From Echinarachnius parma (Eukaryota > Echinodermata > Echinoidea > Clypeasteroida > Echinarachniidae): a stretch of DNA of 64,000 nt. Shown piece by piece: positions 1-12,000 of this stretch. A program made the position numbers and the translations under genes. The DNA lies in the NCBI GenBank assembly GCA_037951105.1, contig JBAMJV010010613.1, positions 62,001-126,000 of the forward strand. Reading direction: 5' to 3'. Numbering within the stretch: position 1 is the stretch's first letter; the number at the start of each line of letters is the position of its first letter. The notes beneath the pieces were generated by a model. It was not told the origin of the DNA. It saw only the letters and a list, made by a program, of their open reading frames with translations, and searched no databases.

Positions 1-700
1 TTAATGTATGTATTTATTTATTTATTTAATTTGTATTTATGTATTCATTTATTTATTTTATTATTATTTATTTATTTAAAACATGCATGTATTTATCTAA
101 TAATTAAATTAATAATAATAATAATAATGTATTTATAACGCGCATATCACATAATTATGTCTCTATGCGCTGTAAGAAATTGAAATAGAAGAAAGAAAGG
201 TTCAGCATATATACTGCGTATAAACATACTATCAAGTCAATTGTCAATTATTTAAAGTATTCAATTATTTTGAACAACTGTAATCGGGCAGAACTGGCAC
301 CACATATCCAAGGCAATCACACGTTTGATATCAAATCGTTTCGAGGCAAATAAGCTTAGGTATTCGATCTAAAGCAGACAATTTTGGCAAAATCAACTAA
401 TTTTTATTTCTGTTATTAATTGTTATTTGAACAAAAACCTCAACCCCCTGAAACGCTTGGAAATGTGTCCGTTTGCCCATGTCTAGTCAACATATTAATC
501 TCATAACATGAATAAATAATGTCCATAATCTATCAATCCAAAATAGGCTGTATTGCCTTTCCACAATGCTATGCATTATTTAGTATCTACGATACATAGC
601 ACCAGCTAGACAACAAAAACAGGCTTCGTGGAAGTGGAAATGATGTATAATGGATAGCAGTTATTGGATGGGAATTATGGAAAGAACCACATGATCGATG
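1..700. other. AT-rich flank, no gene seen
   Basis: The first 135 bases are low-complexity TATT/TTTA and AAT repeats. The rest is unremarkable AT-rich DNA with no open frame of coding character, no splice-flanked block and no repeat that I recognise. Confidence 0.6.
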
Positions 701-841
701 TTACCATAGTAACGCACGCTTCATTCCTTGATCTCGATCGATCAAACTACCCTGAACCCATGCAGTCAGTGGCACAGCCACGATCAAAGCATTCTGGGGA
801 CAGATGGATAATATAGTTTTCACAATGATTAAGTGGGTTAG

Positions 842-848
842 CGTTCCA

Positions 849-940
<92 letters not shown>

Positions 941-1072
941 CGGTGACGATGACGATAATGATGATGATGATGATGATGATGATGATGGTGGTGATGGTGG
1001 TTGGGGTGGTGGTGATAATAATGATGATGCTGGTGATGATGATGATGACGGTGATGGTGGTGGTGGTGGTGG

Positions 1073-1125
<53 letters not shown>

Positions 1126-1209
1126 GTGGTGGCGAAGATGATGATGATAATGACGACGATGACGATGACGATGATGATGACGACGATGATGATGATGATG
1201 ATGATAATG
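842..1209. repeat. GAT trinucleotide microsatellite, interrupted
   Basis: About 365 bases of GAT/ATG units interrupted by GGT, GAC and AAT variants. Every frame is open over it, giving artificial poly-Asp, poly-Met, poly-Ser and poly-Ile frames. Interruptions cluster in the middle while the ends are purer, as expected for an old array with newer growth at its edges. Confidence 0.95.
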
Positions 1210-1290
1210 AATGCATATGTTGTTATGTATTTTTCTTCACAGGGTGGATATAGCGGGGTTACATTGGGGTCGTCCCCCTTGCTTACCCCT

Positions 1291-1308
1291 CCCCCCCCCC
1301 CCCCCCCG
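1291..1308. repeat. poly-C tract
   Basis: A run of about 17 C residues, one of roughly nineteen long C or G homopolymers in this window. Confidence 0.9.
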
Positions 1309-1309
1309 C

Positions 1310-1942
1310 CCTTATCTACAACATCGATTATATCTAGCCCTATCATGACGTTTACACGATGCATGACAAATAGATGTTTAATTATTCATCTACGTTTAGA
1401 CAAGACACAATGCTCAGAAACATGCGTCATATGCAATACAAAGTACGATAACTTATCGCGTATAATATAGTATGATATTATGATAATACTTTGTGATAGA
1501 AATCGGCCAGAAGTTAGAATAAAGCACGTTTTCGCTCAAATCAAAACAAAACACAATGTTCAGGGACATGCACCACAAATTACAATTTGGACAGTTTTAT
1601 TATAATTGATCACGTATCTGATCTACTCAATGAATCATTAATTTATGTGAGGGAATCTGCTTGAACCTATAGAATAGAGCACGGTTTTCCTCAAAAACGA
1701 TAATAATGAATGTCTGGACAATATAAGCCGACAAGTTGACTTGGAATCTACTGACTGACACAATTGTCTTCACGCTGAAAATGAATGGAATTTATAATGT
1801 TTCGACATTGTTGTTCTCGTTGTTGTTGGTTTTAAATAATTCACTTAGTAAAGAGTAGGTCAAACGAAACTTCATTCGAGAATTGTGTTCTTATATAATA
1901 TTTCAATGAGAGAAGTAGATGAGTTGACTGTGAAGATAAAAC
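1310..1942. other. unassigned AT-rich DNA
   Basis: No coding frame, splice-flanked block or inverted repeat that I can support. Confidence 0.5.
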
Positions 1943-2502
1943 TTAAAGGACAATGAAATCCAGACAAATTGTTGTATGCACTATAAGACACTGAATATAA
2001 TGAATAGCCTCTGAAAATTTGAGCACAATCGGTCAAGAAATAAGAAAACTATGGCTCTTTGAAAAGAGCCATGTATCGAGTGACTCAAATTGGCAACGCA
2101 CTCTGGCAAAGTTGTGGACAACTCCCCATACATTTTGTACCCCTAATTTCAGTTTTGTTCAATTTTCTCAAAATTTATGTTTACCCTTCGTTCGAGTTCA
2201 ACACATGTTTTGTAGAATGCTTTTATATATAACATATCATGAGTTGGGGGAATGGAAAAATGTGACTATGAAGAAAACTGTAAAAATGGGAACAATTGTG
2301 TACAAAACATATGGGGAGTTGTCCACACACTTATCAGAGTGCGTTGCCAATTTGAGTTCCCCATAGGAATAAATGGACATCTTCAAAGAGCCGTAGTTTT
2401 CTTGTTTCTTACCCGATTATGCTCTAACTTTCAGAGATTATTCTTCTTAATCTCTTCAAGACTATAAAAGCAACATTTTGCTTAGGTTTCATTGCCCTTT
2501 AA
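1943..2502. mobile_element. TTAA-flanked inverted-repeat element (family i)
   Basis: TTAA stands at both ends (1943-1946 and 2499-2502). Just inside, the left end reads AGGACAATGAAATCC and the right end is its reverse complement with a few changes. The arms stay recognisable for more than 150 bases, for example GAGCACAATCGG at the left against CCGATTATGCTC at the right. TTAA duplication is the hallmark of piggyBac-type insertion. There is no transposase frame, so this is a MITE-like derivative. Short open frames inside it are chance products of the arms. Confidence 0.8.
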
Positions 2503-2594
2503 ATCGATATATGTATACATAAATTACACAGAGAAACACATTATAGATTATCATTGCTCTTTCGAACATATTTCTGTCCGTTTATGATAATCAT

Positions 2595-3182
2595 TCAAAG
2601 GGGTATAGTTCAGTTTCGGTATAGAGGGCGCTTCAAGAAAAAATTGTTTTGTGAGGTAATGAAATAATGAGTGTCAAATTTGAAAGAGCATACAATTTTA
2701 ATGACAAAATAAACTTTATTTAGTTTGATCAAAATCGGTTCAGAAACAGCTAAAATATAAATAAATACACCCGATTAGAATAAACCTGGGACCCCAGGTT
2801 TATTCGATGATTTTATAGAAATACAATGTATATTTTATAGAAATACAATGTATATATAAAATACTTATAGTTTTTCAAAAATGTTCAAAAGAGGTTTTTA
2901 AATATTTGTTGATGATCTCTCTATTTAATCATTATTTTAACAAAACATCACAGTAATGCACAATGTTATATGAAAAATGGTTGAAACCAATAGGTTGTTT
3001 AGAGAGCGCCCTCTTGTGTTTTAATGGCTCTTTTTTAATGATAACAGGCTTTTTACTTAGTCGTTTGTAATTTGTTATACCTTCCGAGCATGCTGGAGGT
3101 ATAACTATTAGTTTGTAATGTTATTGTGCAGGTTTTAATTGGTTGCTTAAGTTCAGTCTATCCAAAACGAAACTATCCCTCA
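2595..3182. mobile_element. inverted-repeat element, family ii, older copy
   Basis: It begins AAAGGGGTATAGTTCAGTTT and ends with the near complement AACTATCCCT. It is the reverse-oriented relative of the element at 43688-44141: shared blocks include the GCGCCCTCTTGTG region, the GATGATCTCTCTATTTAATC region and the Pol-like tail with TTACAAACTAATAG in complement. The flanking TTAA is eroded in this copy. Confidence 0.75.
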
Positions 3183-3426
3183 AACATGTGTGAATATATT
3201 CAGTGCTTGAATAACGCGGTATATATGTATATGTATGTATTCATAATAAGTTTTATTGTCTTCATTGTTAACGGTTAATTGCACGACCCATTGCATAATT
3301 ATTACACAGTATAATGCATGGGTCGACAGAGATAATGCGCTTTTGATTTGAGTGACATTGAACATGCGAACCTGTTGACTCTTATTAGCTGTTCCCATAA
3401 CGGCGTCACAATCAAACACAGCAGCC

Positions 3427-3509
3427 AAATAATACAGAGCACAATCGTCCGATTATGAACTCTGATTACAAAAGGACATAAATACACTTTTCATAAAAAA
3501 GGGGATATC
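3427..3509. repeat. isolated satellite monomer
   Basis: One monomer of the satellite that fills 3781-5180, from ACAGAGCACAATCGTCC to GGGGATATCAACA. It is cut off from the main array by a SINE fragment. Confidence 0.85.
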
Positions 3510-3778
3510 AACAACTTCGAACCCCGCCCACCGCGTTTGTCCTTCAGCAAGAAAATGTATCCACTATTGCTGCTCTCTACCCAGGTGTATACATGGGGAC
3601 CGGTAGGAGGTGAAAGCCTTTATGTGAACGATCTTCTTGAGCCCATGAGCGCTTGGAAGGAATATTCCCCAGGGAGTGGAGATAGTGCACACAATGTGTG
3701 CTGGTTTAATATAATGGTAAAGCGCTTAGAGATGATTATCAATCGTGATAGGCGCTATATAAATCGTGTATATTATAA
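3510..3778 (+). mobile_element. SINE body inserted in the satellite
   Basis: Starts at a B-box-like TTCGAACCCCGCCCA and continues with the block TACCCAGGTGTATACATGGGG that also occurs at 13310-13330 behind a tRNA-like head. It ends in a tail with GGCGCTATATAAATCG. The A-box half is missing. It separates the first satellite monomer from the remainder of the array at a monomer junction. Confidence 0.65.
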
Positions 3779-3780
3779 TA

Positions 3781-5180
3781 CAGAGCACCATCGTCAGATC
3801 TATGAACTCTGATTACAAAAGGACATAAATACACTTTCCATAAAAAGGGGATATCAACATAATACAGAGCACCCTCGTCCTATCTATAATTATGAACTCT
3901 GATTTAAAAAGGACATAAATACACTTTCCATAAAAAGGGGATATCAACATAATACAGAGCACCTCGCCCATATATGAACACTGATTACAAAAGGACATAA
4001 ACACACTTTCCATAAAAAGGGGATATCAACATAATACAGAGCACCCTCGTCCTATCTATAATTATGAACTCTGATTTAAAAAGGACATAAATACACTTTC
4101 CATAAAAAGGGGATATCAACATAATACAGAGCACCCTCGTCCAATCTATAATTATGAACTCTGATTTAAAAAGGACATAAATACACTTTCCATAAAAAGG
4201 GGATATCAACATAATACAGAGCACCTCGCCCATATATGAACACTGATTACAAAAGGACATAAACACACTTTCCATAAAAAGGGGATATCAACATAATACA
4301 GAGCGCCATCGTCCGATCTATGAACTCTGATTAAAAAAGGACATAAAAACACTTTCCATATAAAGGGGATATCAACATAATACAGAGCACCCTCGTCCTA
4401 TCTATAATTATGAACTCTGATTTAAAAAGGACATAAATACACTTTCCATAAAAAGGGGATATCAACATAATACAGAGCACCTCGCCCATATATGAACACT
4501 GATTACAAAAGGACATAAACACACTTTCCATAAAAAGGGGATATCAACATAATACAGAGCGCCATCGTCCGATCTATGAACTCTGATTAAAAAAGGACAT
4601 AAATACACTTTCCATAAAAAGGGGATATCAACATAATACAGAGCACCCTCGTCCTATCTATAATTATGAACTCTGATTTAAAAAGGACATAAATACACTT
4701 TCCATAAAAAGGGGATATCAACATAATACAGAGCACCTCGCCCATATATGAACACTGATTACAAAAGGACATAAACACACTTTCCATAAAAAGGGGATAT
4801 CAACATAATACAGAGCGCCATCGTCCGATCTATGAACTCTGATTAAAAAAGGACATAAAAACACTTTCCATATAAAGGGGATATCAACATAATATACAGA
4901 GCACCCTCGTCCAATCTATAATTATGAACTCTGATTTAAAAAGGACATAAAAACACTTTCCATATAAAGGGGATATCAACATAATACAGAGCGCCATCGT
5001 CCATCTATGAACTCGGATTACAAAAGGACATAAACACACTTTCCATAAAAAAAAGGGGATATCAACATAATACAGAGCGCCATCGTCCATCTATGAACTC
5101 TGATTACAAAAGGACATAAAAACACTTTCCATAAAAAGGGGATATCAACATAATACAGAGCGCCATCGTCCTATCTATGC
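3781..5180. repeat. tandem satellite with three-monomer higher-order unit
   Basis: Monomers of about 82, 84 and 90 bases, each containing CAGAGC, GAACTCTGATT(A/T)-AAAAGGACATAAA, ACACTTTCCATA and GGGGATATCAAC. The types differ in the segment after CAGAGC: CACCTCGCCCATATATG, GCCATCGTCCGATCTATG or CACCCTCGTCCTATCTATAATTATG. The types alternate so that a 256-base triplet repeats exactly, for example position 4531 against 4787. Repeated 66-codon minus-strand frames are by-products of this period. Spacers between conserved parts are repetitive, so this is not a CRISPR array. Confidence 0.95.
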
Positions 5181-5787
5181 TTGATATAGAAAATGGAGAA
5201 AATATTACTCGTATATCGTATGCCCATGAACAGACGAAAGAATGATGTGATGTACTGCTTTTGGGAGCGTCATCTCAACCTGATTATGTATAACACGCCA
5301 CACGCACGTTCATGGTCACTCAAACATTACAATAATGTAAACAGATATTCATAATTCTACTCCTGAAAACAAAGCCGAGTTTGGATGCACAATTGATGCA
5401 ATGTAACATTTTAATCGGAGGGATCAATTCTTTTCAGCACATACTAGCATAATATATTATAAATCTATTATATTTATCTCTTCTTTTTAAATTCATCGTA
5501 CGTATACTATGTTTCAATTTACAATCAAGGTTATTTAGTATTTATAATTGAAATAATCAGTCTTTACCGCTATGCATCCATACATGTATTAAGTTCGTGT
5601 TTAAATAACTAATTATTTTGTATCTTGAAATCATTGATTGACGATGCATGTATCTTCTCCCTCTATTTCGTTTGTTTAATTAATATCTATATGGGGAAAG
5701 GCAGAATATAGTAGTGAGTAGGTTAATTTCAGTTATGTTATGTTATTGAAGTTTTTACTTTGTATTTGATTTGTAGATGTTAATAGT
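5181..5787. other. unassigned AT-rich DNA
   Basis: No gene, repeat or inverted-repeat structure that I can support. Confidence 0.5.
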
Positions 5788-5872
5788 CACACAAACACAC
5801 ACACTTGCACACACACACACACACACGCGCACAAACACACACATACACGTACACGCATACACACACACACAC

Positions 5873-5906
<34 letters not shown>
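5788..5906. repeat. CA dinucleotide microsatellite
   Basis: About 120 bases of CA units with TA, CG and AA interruptions, ending in AAACA units. Confidence 0.95.
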
Positions 5907-5909
<3 letters not shown>

Positions 5910-7254
5910 AACACAAACAAGACAAATTACCTTGTACTACTTTTTATTGTTGATATTTTATTGCAACCAATGCACGTTTTGTTATAAAGTTATAAAAATA
6001 AGTTGTGATATCACTTGTCATAAAACCTTACTATTGCAGGTTCTTAATTACATTATCTCCAAATGATCACTGCCAATTGTGTAATAAAACACATCTAGAA
6101 TGGCAAGGCCAGGCCAGGGGATTTATAGCCTAATAATATTTACTCCAATGTCCAATATTCAGCACAATAAGTTTTAACGGCCAATAAACTCATTGCCTAT
6201 GGGAATCTAGTGGGCCCGTACTTAACTCCCTTTTTATTGTAATATCTAGTACGGAACAGTTAAAGTAAACCATATTAATTTAAAGCGACTGTGGAGTCCT
6301 TTTTATTTAAATTTTTATTTAATTTCCAAAATGAAAATTAAAACTATTAAAAAGAATAAGAACAATAACTGAACATAATTCACTGTAAATTAAATACATT
6401 GAATTTGGAGGGATGGCCCATTCAGTGCCGTCTTACTCTTTATAGACAGTCATGGCTGGTCTTACATGGGGTCCCAGTATATGCAGTATAATTTCATGTA
6501 CAGCCAGAAAAGACCAAAATACTCATGTTCTCACTTCACATTGGCTGTTATCGTTCCCAATTAGCAAACAAAAGGAGCCTGGGCATTTTTTGTACATAAT
6601 ATGTTTGCAAACATTATTATGTTCCTTGGAAAATGAGAAAAAAAGGATAGAACAAGAATGTTACATCAAGGTTTATTTTTGTAAAGGGACAAAAGAAATA
6701 TTATATTTTTGTACTCCATTTAAAATCATTAAGAATGTGTACATTCATTTCTGTAAATGTGTACTTCATGAGTCCTGATTACGTCTTAAAACAATAATTT
6801 TTTTAGTAATTTTTTAAAAATTTGAAAAATGTATTAAAATTCATAAATGACTGCTTAATGAATGAAGATAAATAACTGAAAGACTACAACATGATATGTT
6901 GTATGCATGATATAAAAACTTTCTCAAAGCACCATTGGTTTGTATCATTATGCACTATACAATGACATAAAAGCAATATAAAGAGTATGAGACAAGTTGA
7001 CATTTAAAATAAGGGGCAAGCCACACAAAGAGTGGATAAAACATACAATTTGAAATATTCCACAATCAAGTCAATAGTACAATAGTACAATTGCATCAAA
7101 GGCAATATTCCAATTGTAATAAATCAAATGTAAGAGTAGTATACTCATTTATTTGTTTATAATTATTGTTAAGAGCTATTAAAACCATGTGAAAGTATTT
7201 AAGTAATCTCATTCCAGTTTGCCAAAAAATAACCAATGATAATTGACACTAAAC
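5907..7254. other. AT-rich DNA without a supported gene
   Basis: A 108-codon plus-strand frame at 6452-6778 has no recognisable domain, and its AT-rich composition matches the flanks, so I do not call it a gene. No other structure seen. Confidence 0.5.
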
Positions 7255-7592
7255 TATAGGTTTTCCCGTCCATTTTCAAACTTTTGTCACTCAATTTTAT
7301 AAATTTGTAATTCAATTTCGTCCCGAGAAGCCTAATGTGTGCCAATGCCAACTTCAACTTCCTCTTTGGTAGATCAATTTCGCAACAAATCCACTCAATT
7401 TAGTCGTTTGTCACACATTTTCGACAATTACAATTCAAATTTGTTGGTCACATTTGCTGAACACATCTGTGACTGACGAATTTGGATTGTTATTGACGTT
7501 AATGTGTGACAAATAACTTTTTGGGACAAAATTGAAGTACATATTTATAAAATTGAATGAAAAAAGTTTGAAAATGGACAAAAAAATCTATA
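7255..7592. mobile_element. TA-flanked inverted-repeat element
   Basis: Left end TATAGGTTTTCCCGTCC and following CATTTTCAAACTTTTGTCA pair with the right end, which reads TTTGAAAATGGAC then TCTATA. Arms are about 55 bases. TA at both borders suggests Tc1/mariner-type insertion. A fragment of the same arm occurs near 15245-15310. Confidence 0.7.
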
Positions 7593-8280
7593 TTAAAAAC
7601 TTTTTAAGACAGTTCAATTGTTGGGCAAAATGCATTCCAAAAAGATACCAGCCAGTAAATGGTCTGAGTATTGAAATGGTTAAATCCTTTGACACATAAT
7701 TCTGAACTGGCTCCAAGAACAAATGCTAGATTTCAACGGAATCATGATTTTCAATTTGATTCAGTTCACTACAATTCAGTTCAAATCAACTCCAGTCATT
7801 ATTTCCACGATTAAAATGACATTTGCTTACGATACGTATATTTTTAATAAAATACATGGTCATGTCAAATACAACAGTTTGTGTATTTATAAAATAATCC
7901 TTATCAATATAAAAGTAGTATGCAGTGTGGATGACCAAAGCACATGATAAAAACATGATAACTTACTATTTTAGTTTTTAAGTTTATTCATTCAGTTGGC
8001 AAGATATAACCTGGAACTCCTCTACCATAATGTCTTTTTCAAATTCATTTTCATACCAATAATTTCCTTCCATTTGACTGTCTGTCTCTCCTAACTGGAA
8101 CAAATTTCAGACAAAGTCATTCATATTATATATTTCTAGACAGTTTGCCTATGTTTGAAGTAATTTATACCAAAAAATTGCACCACTTCAGAGATCACTC
8201 CCACATACCCCTATTAAGTTGAGAACTTACCCTTCGGGTTCATAATAGCTTCTGACCATCACCATTATCGTAACTAAGGG
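7593..8280. other. unassigned AT-rich DNA
   Basis: Intergenic sequence downstream of EXOG. No coding block or clear repeat seen. Confidence 0.45.
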
Positions 8281-8286
8281 GTTTAA

Positions 8287-8542
8287 GGGACAAAAACCAG
8301 CCCAAGGGCTTTTTATAGCTCAGGTGGTAGAGTACAGGTGTAGCAATACGGAGGTCTCAGGTTTGAATTCCGGAGAAACTCTTTTTCTTTGCTCATTTTC
8401 ATTGATTAAGTCACAGGGACAAAAACCAGCACAAGGGCTTTTTATAGCTCAGGTGGTAGAGTACAGGTCTAGCAATCCGAAGGTCTAAGGTTGGAATCCC
8501 GAAGAAACCCTATTTTCCCTCGTTTTCATGGATAAAGTCACA
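8287..8542 (+). mobile_element. tandem pair of tRNA-derived SINEs
   Basis: Two copies about 129 bases apart, each starting GGGACAAAAACCAGC. They contain an A-box-like TAGCTCAGGTGGTAGAGTAC, the loop TAGCAAT, and a B-box-like GGTTTGAATTCC or GGTTGGAATCCC, then a tail with TTTGCTCATTTTCATTGATT. The same family occurs at 18270-18375. Arms of the cloverleaf do not pair well, so these are SINEs rather than working tRNA genes. They start about 20 bases past the EXOG stop codon, antisense to it, so they probably form most of the EXOG 3' untranslated region. Confidence 0.75.
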
Positions 8543-8561
8543 GAGTCCGGCTTTGCTTTCA

Positions 8562-9023
8562 TCATTTATTCTGCCCTTCTTTCTCCAACAACACTCGTCT
8601 CTTCTCGTTGTAAACATTTCTCAGATTGTCGTCCGGTTTCAGGTTCCTTTTCTCCAGTTCCGCCCAAGATTTCTCCAACCGACCGATCGTCTCCGCATCC
8701 CGGATCCTCCTCGAAATGAAGAACAGATCCAGCTCGGCCTTGTTCTTGAGCTGGCACGAGTCCCACTTGCAAAGGTCCTCGATCGCGCTTCGCGTCAAAT
8801 TTGGCAGAAGAGTCATCCCAGTCGCCCTCTCCAATGTTTCGAGGGACACTTGATATTCTCTCAGGGGGTGTTCGTCGGAATTAATCTTGGCGTTGGGGAC
8901 GACAAACGCGCCCACGGCGACTGGGTTGGTTGAATCAGAGGTTGAACTCGAAGGTGTGTTCCGTTCGACCGTGATGACTTTGAAGAGGTGCGTCGGCGCA
9001 GCTACCTTGTTTTTGCCAATGAC
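8562..9023 (-). CDS. EXOG: EXOG exon 5 (last)
   Basis: Acceptor CTTTACAG precedes GTCATTGGC; phase 0; 153 codons plus TGA. It encodes the EXOG-specific C-terminal region beginning VIGKNKVAAPTHLFKV and ending KEGQNK. The last two codons and the first bases of the stop form AATAAATGA, so a polyadenylation hexamer overlaps the end of the reading frame. Confidence 0.95.
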   Translation of the reverse strand, partial: VIGKNKVAAPTHLFKVITVERNTPSSSTSDSTNPVAVGAFVVPNAKINSDEHPLREYQVSLETLERATGMTLLPNLTRSAIEDLCKWDSCQLKNKAELDLFFISRRIRDAETIGRLEKSWAELEKRNLKPDDNLRNVYNEKRRVLLEKEGQNK

Positions 9024-12000
9024 CTGTAAAGTCAAACAAAATGAAAGAAAATTGCACAAAAATTAGTTTACGTAGACATTGAGGATTCTTTCAGAGAGTG
9101 TTACCGTAGTCTACATACATTTTGGAATTAGGCAGTCCGTATTGGGCATGAAAACACACCCAAGGCGACTGGGGAGGTTGCATTGGACATTATATAATAG
9201 TGCTTTATCTTATCTATTATTATTTGTGTTGCTTAAGAAGTATTCGTATGTGTTGTTACAAGTATCTTTCTTTTCATAAGATAAACTTCTGCAAAACACT
9301 AGTTTATCATCTACAATTATTTTGTTCACAGCTTACAAGCTTTTGGTTGCCCTGGGACTGCTGGAGTCTATGGATAATTTTGAGCAGTTTGTGTAGTTTT
9401 GAATATGTGCACTGGTGCGGATCGGCAGAAAGTTCTTTTGTTCGGGGGGGATGAATGAATCTAGATCATCCCCCTGAAAAAAATATGTGTATGTGTCCGG
9501 CTATAGCAAAACCCTGCACTTGTCAGTAAAAATCAAAATGTAGATTTTCATACCATTAGAAAGGCCTCATCACAAGCTTTCATTTGATGCTTTGTTCTAA
9601 CAAATTGGTCACTAACTTAAAATGCCCATTTCTTCAAAACATTAATTACGGACAAGTGCAGGGCTTTGCTATAGTCGGTCACATAATATACATGTATCAA
9701 TGACTGATCTACTCCCGTGCTTACATGTATGTGTGTCTAACCAAACTTGTAAGTGTATGTTTTGTATACTAAGTTGTCAAGGACCAAATTTCTGCAAGAC
9801 AGTTTCTTTAACTAGACATCTTTGGAGAAAAAAAATTGTTTTCAATTTTCTCCTTTACCTTTATAAGTTTTCAAGGAACACTCTGGTCAATCATACATTC
9901 ACTACAAGAAATCAAGAATGATTCATTTTTTACAGAAAGCGTTCATTAACCCTGTTCAGGACCGATTGATTTGTATTCTCCATATAGATAGAACCATGCC
10001 CAAGTATTTTCGGGGGCCAGTCTAGACAAGGATCGAGTCCTCACTGGCAAACCATGCCCAAGTATTTTCGGGGGCCAGTCTAGACAAGGATCGAGTCCTC
10101 ACTGGCAAATATATAGCACCACTTACCAGAGAGATATATGCACAACGAGAAAGGTCTTTCACAACCATGTCATAAAATTTGATCGCCAGGCGCGATTCTG
10201 GCGCGATTCTCGACTGGCAGCGATCAATAATGTTAGGCGGCGCTTTCGAGGGTCTAGATTATTGACTAGGGCCAGTCCTGAACAGGTTAAAAGAACATAA
10301 AAGAATTATGTCGGAAATTATTGTCCAAAGTCACTCTCGACAGCATCACAGTCAACAGAGCCAACCAACCCTGCCCTTACTCTGGACATTTGAAGAACCT
10401 TCTTTCTTTTGTGAAAGGGCTTAACGCAAATCAATGGTCGATCAATATATGGGTTACACAGGGCTGTAGTAGAGGGGTAAGGAAGAAAGGGCGTGTGCAC
10501 TCATCAACGACCGGTACTATAAGCAGCCATGAGAACAAGAACAACAGTACTTGTAATACAATGTTGTTTATAATGCTTATATAGTGATGATACTTCATAG
10601 TGATGTACAGTCAAACCCGTCTTGGTGGCCACCTGTCTATAGTGGCCAACCTGCCTATAGTGGTCACCAAAAATGATCCCCCCCCCCCCCCCCCCTGCAG
10701 AGAAAAACAAAGTTGAGGAACCTGTTCATAGAAGGTTCATAGAGATCACCTGTCTTTAGTGGCCACTTTTCTTGTTTACTTTAGGTGGTCACTGTACACA
10801 GGTTTGACTGTATGTGTTTTTTATGATTAATATTTCATCTTGCAACATGCTATTTAAGTGTTTGTTTGTTTCATTGTCTTTATATGAGCTTTTTATGAGC
10901 TTTTTATGAGCTTACATGCAAACATGTGTTTTTTAATGATTTCATAAAATTGTACTTAGTTCAGTTGCCTAGCTGCTAGGTACCTGTTAATAAACCACTT
11001 TCAATTAATTTCAATACAATTCGAGATGAAGTCTGGGACAGTCCCTCCAAGATGGAGAGCAATGAGGGGGCAATACTGCAAACAAATTCACTGGGGAAAA
11101 AGAGCCACCCCCCCCCCCCCCTAAATCATTAAAGAGCCCTTGTAAGTTTTCAACACCAACAAAACTGTCATTCCTTATTTAAAAAAAGGGAATACAAAAA
11201 AGAAAATATATAAAGTGATAATTAGTTTTAATTATCAATTCCTGATTTCCACCAGCAACCCTTGAAATATGTGTCTCAAACAATATTTTCATTCAAACGT
11301 TACAATCATAATTACAAACTACGAGCAAACAAACAATCATGGCTCAGCAGAAAAAAAAATTCTATAGATTCTGAGTTTTCTTTTTGTACACGGCCCTGCT
11401 GAAAAACAGCTTTTAGCTGAAAGCGAGCACTTATACATACCAGTGATGAAATAAAATAAGCAGCCAAACAAACTAGTTCTATTGTCACAGGAATTTAAAT
11501 ACATGTACCCCTAAAGCTCCTAGATAATGGTCTGGATCATAGTCTTCCTCTACAGACCCATGAACAAATCATTCTGGAAACCTATTTTCTAAAGTTTTTA
11601 GTGGCATGGACTACCCAAATATTGGATAATTGGTTTGAGGTGTTAGTTCCCTTTAACTACTTAAAAACCACAGTATTGTACGCCAGCAGTCAACCATAAC
11701 AAGAGCCCTTAACAAGAGCCCTTCGTTCAAACAGGAGGCTTTTGACTTTTGTTAGCTGTAATTTACAAGCAGTGTGCACAGTGCTATTATAACACTCTTG
11801 CTGTACAATAGAAAAAAAGTATTTTTATTTGCGATATGCCCGCTCTACCCGGGCTTTTATTCAGTAGCTAGGAAACATATCAACAAAACAGGTTTCTGTG
11901 CACAGTAGCGTGGTGTCAATCAATAAAAAATATGACAAATTATTCTCCCTCCATAATAGGATCTTTTAGTATGTAATAAAAAATAATGCACAAACATACT

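Noticed and set aside
701..1470. Long open frames of poly-Ser, poly-Asp, poly-Met and poly-Ile
   Set aside because: Products of the GAT microsatellite, which is open in every frame. No flanking coding sequence or splice sites.
2019..2467. Plus-strand frames of 115 and 71 codons
   Set aside because: Lie wholly within the TTAA-flanked inverted-repeat element, with no domain.
3813..5090. Family of near-identical 66-96 codon minus-strand proteins (MESVFMSFCNQCSY)
   Set aside because: By-product of the 256 bp satellite period. The changes do not favour synonymous sites, and there is no gene context.
3781..5180. CRISPR array (regular repeats)
   Set aside because: Whole monomers repeat, spacers are not unique, and the genome is eukaryotic.
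6452..6778. 108-codon plus-strand gene
   Set aside because: Composition equals flanking AT-rich DNA, no domain, no splice or promoter evidence.
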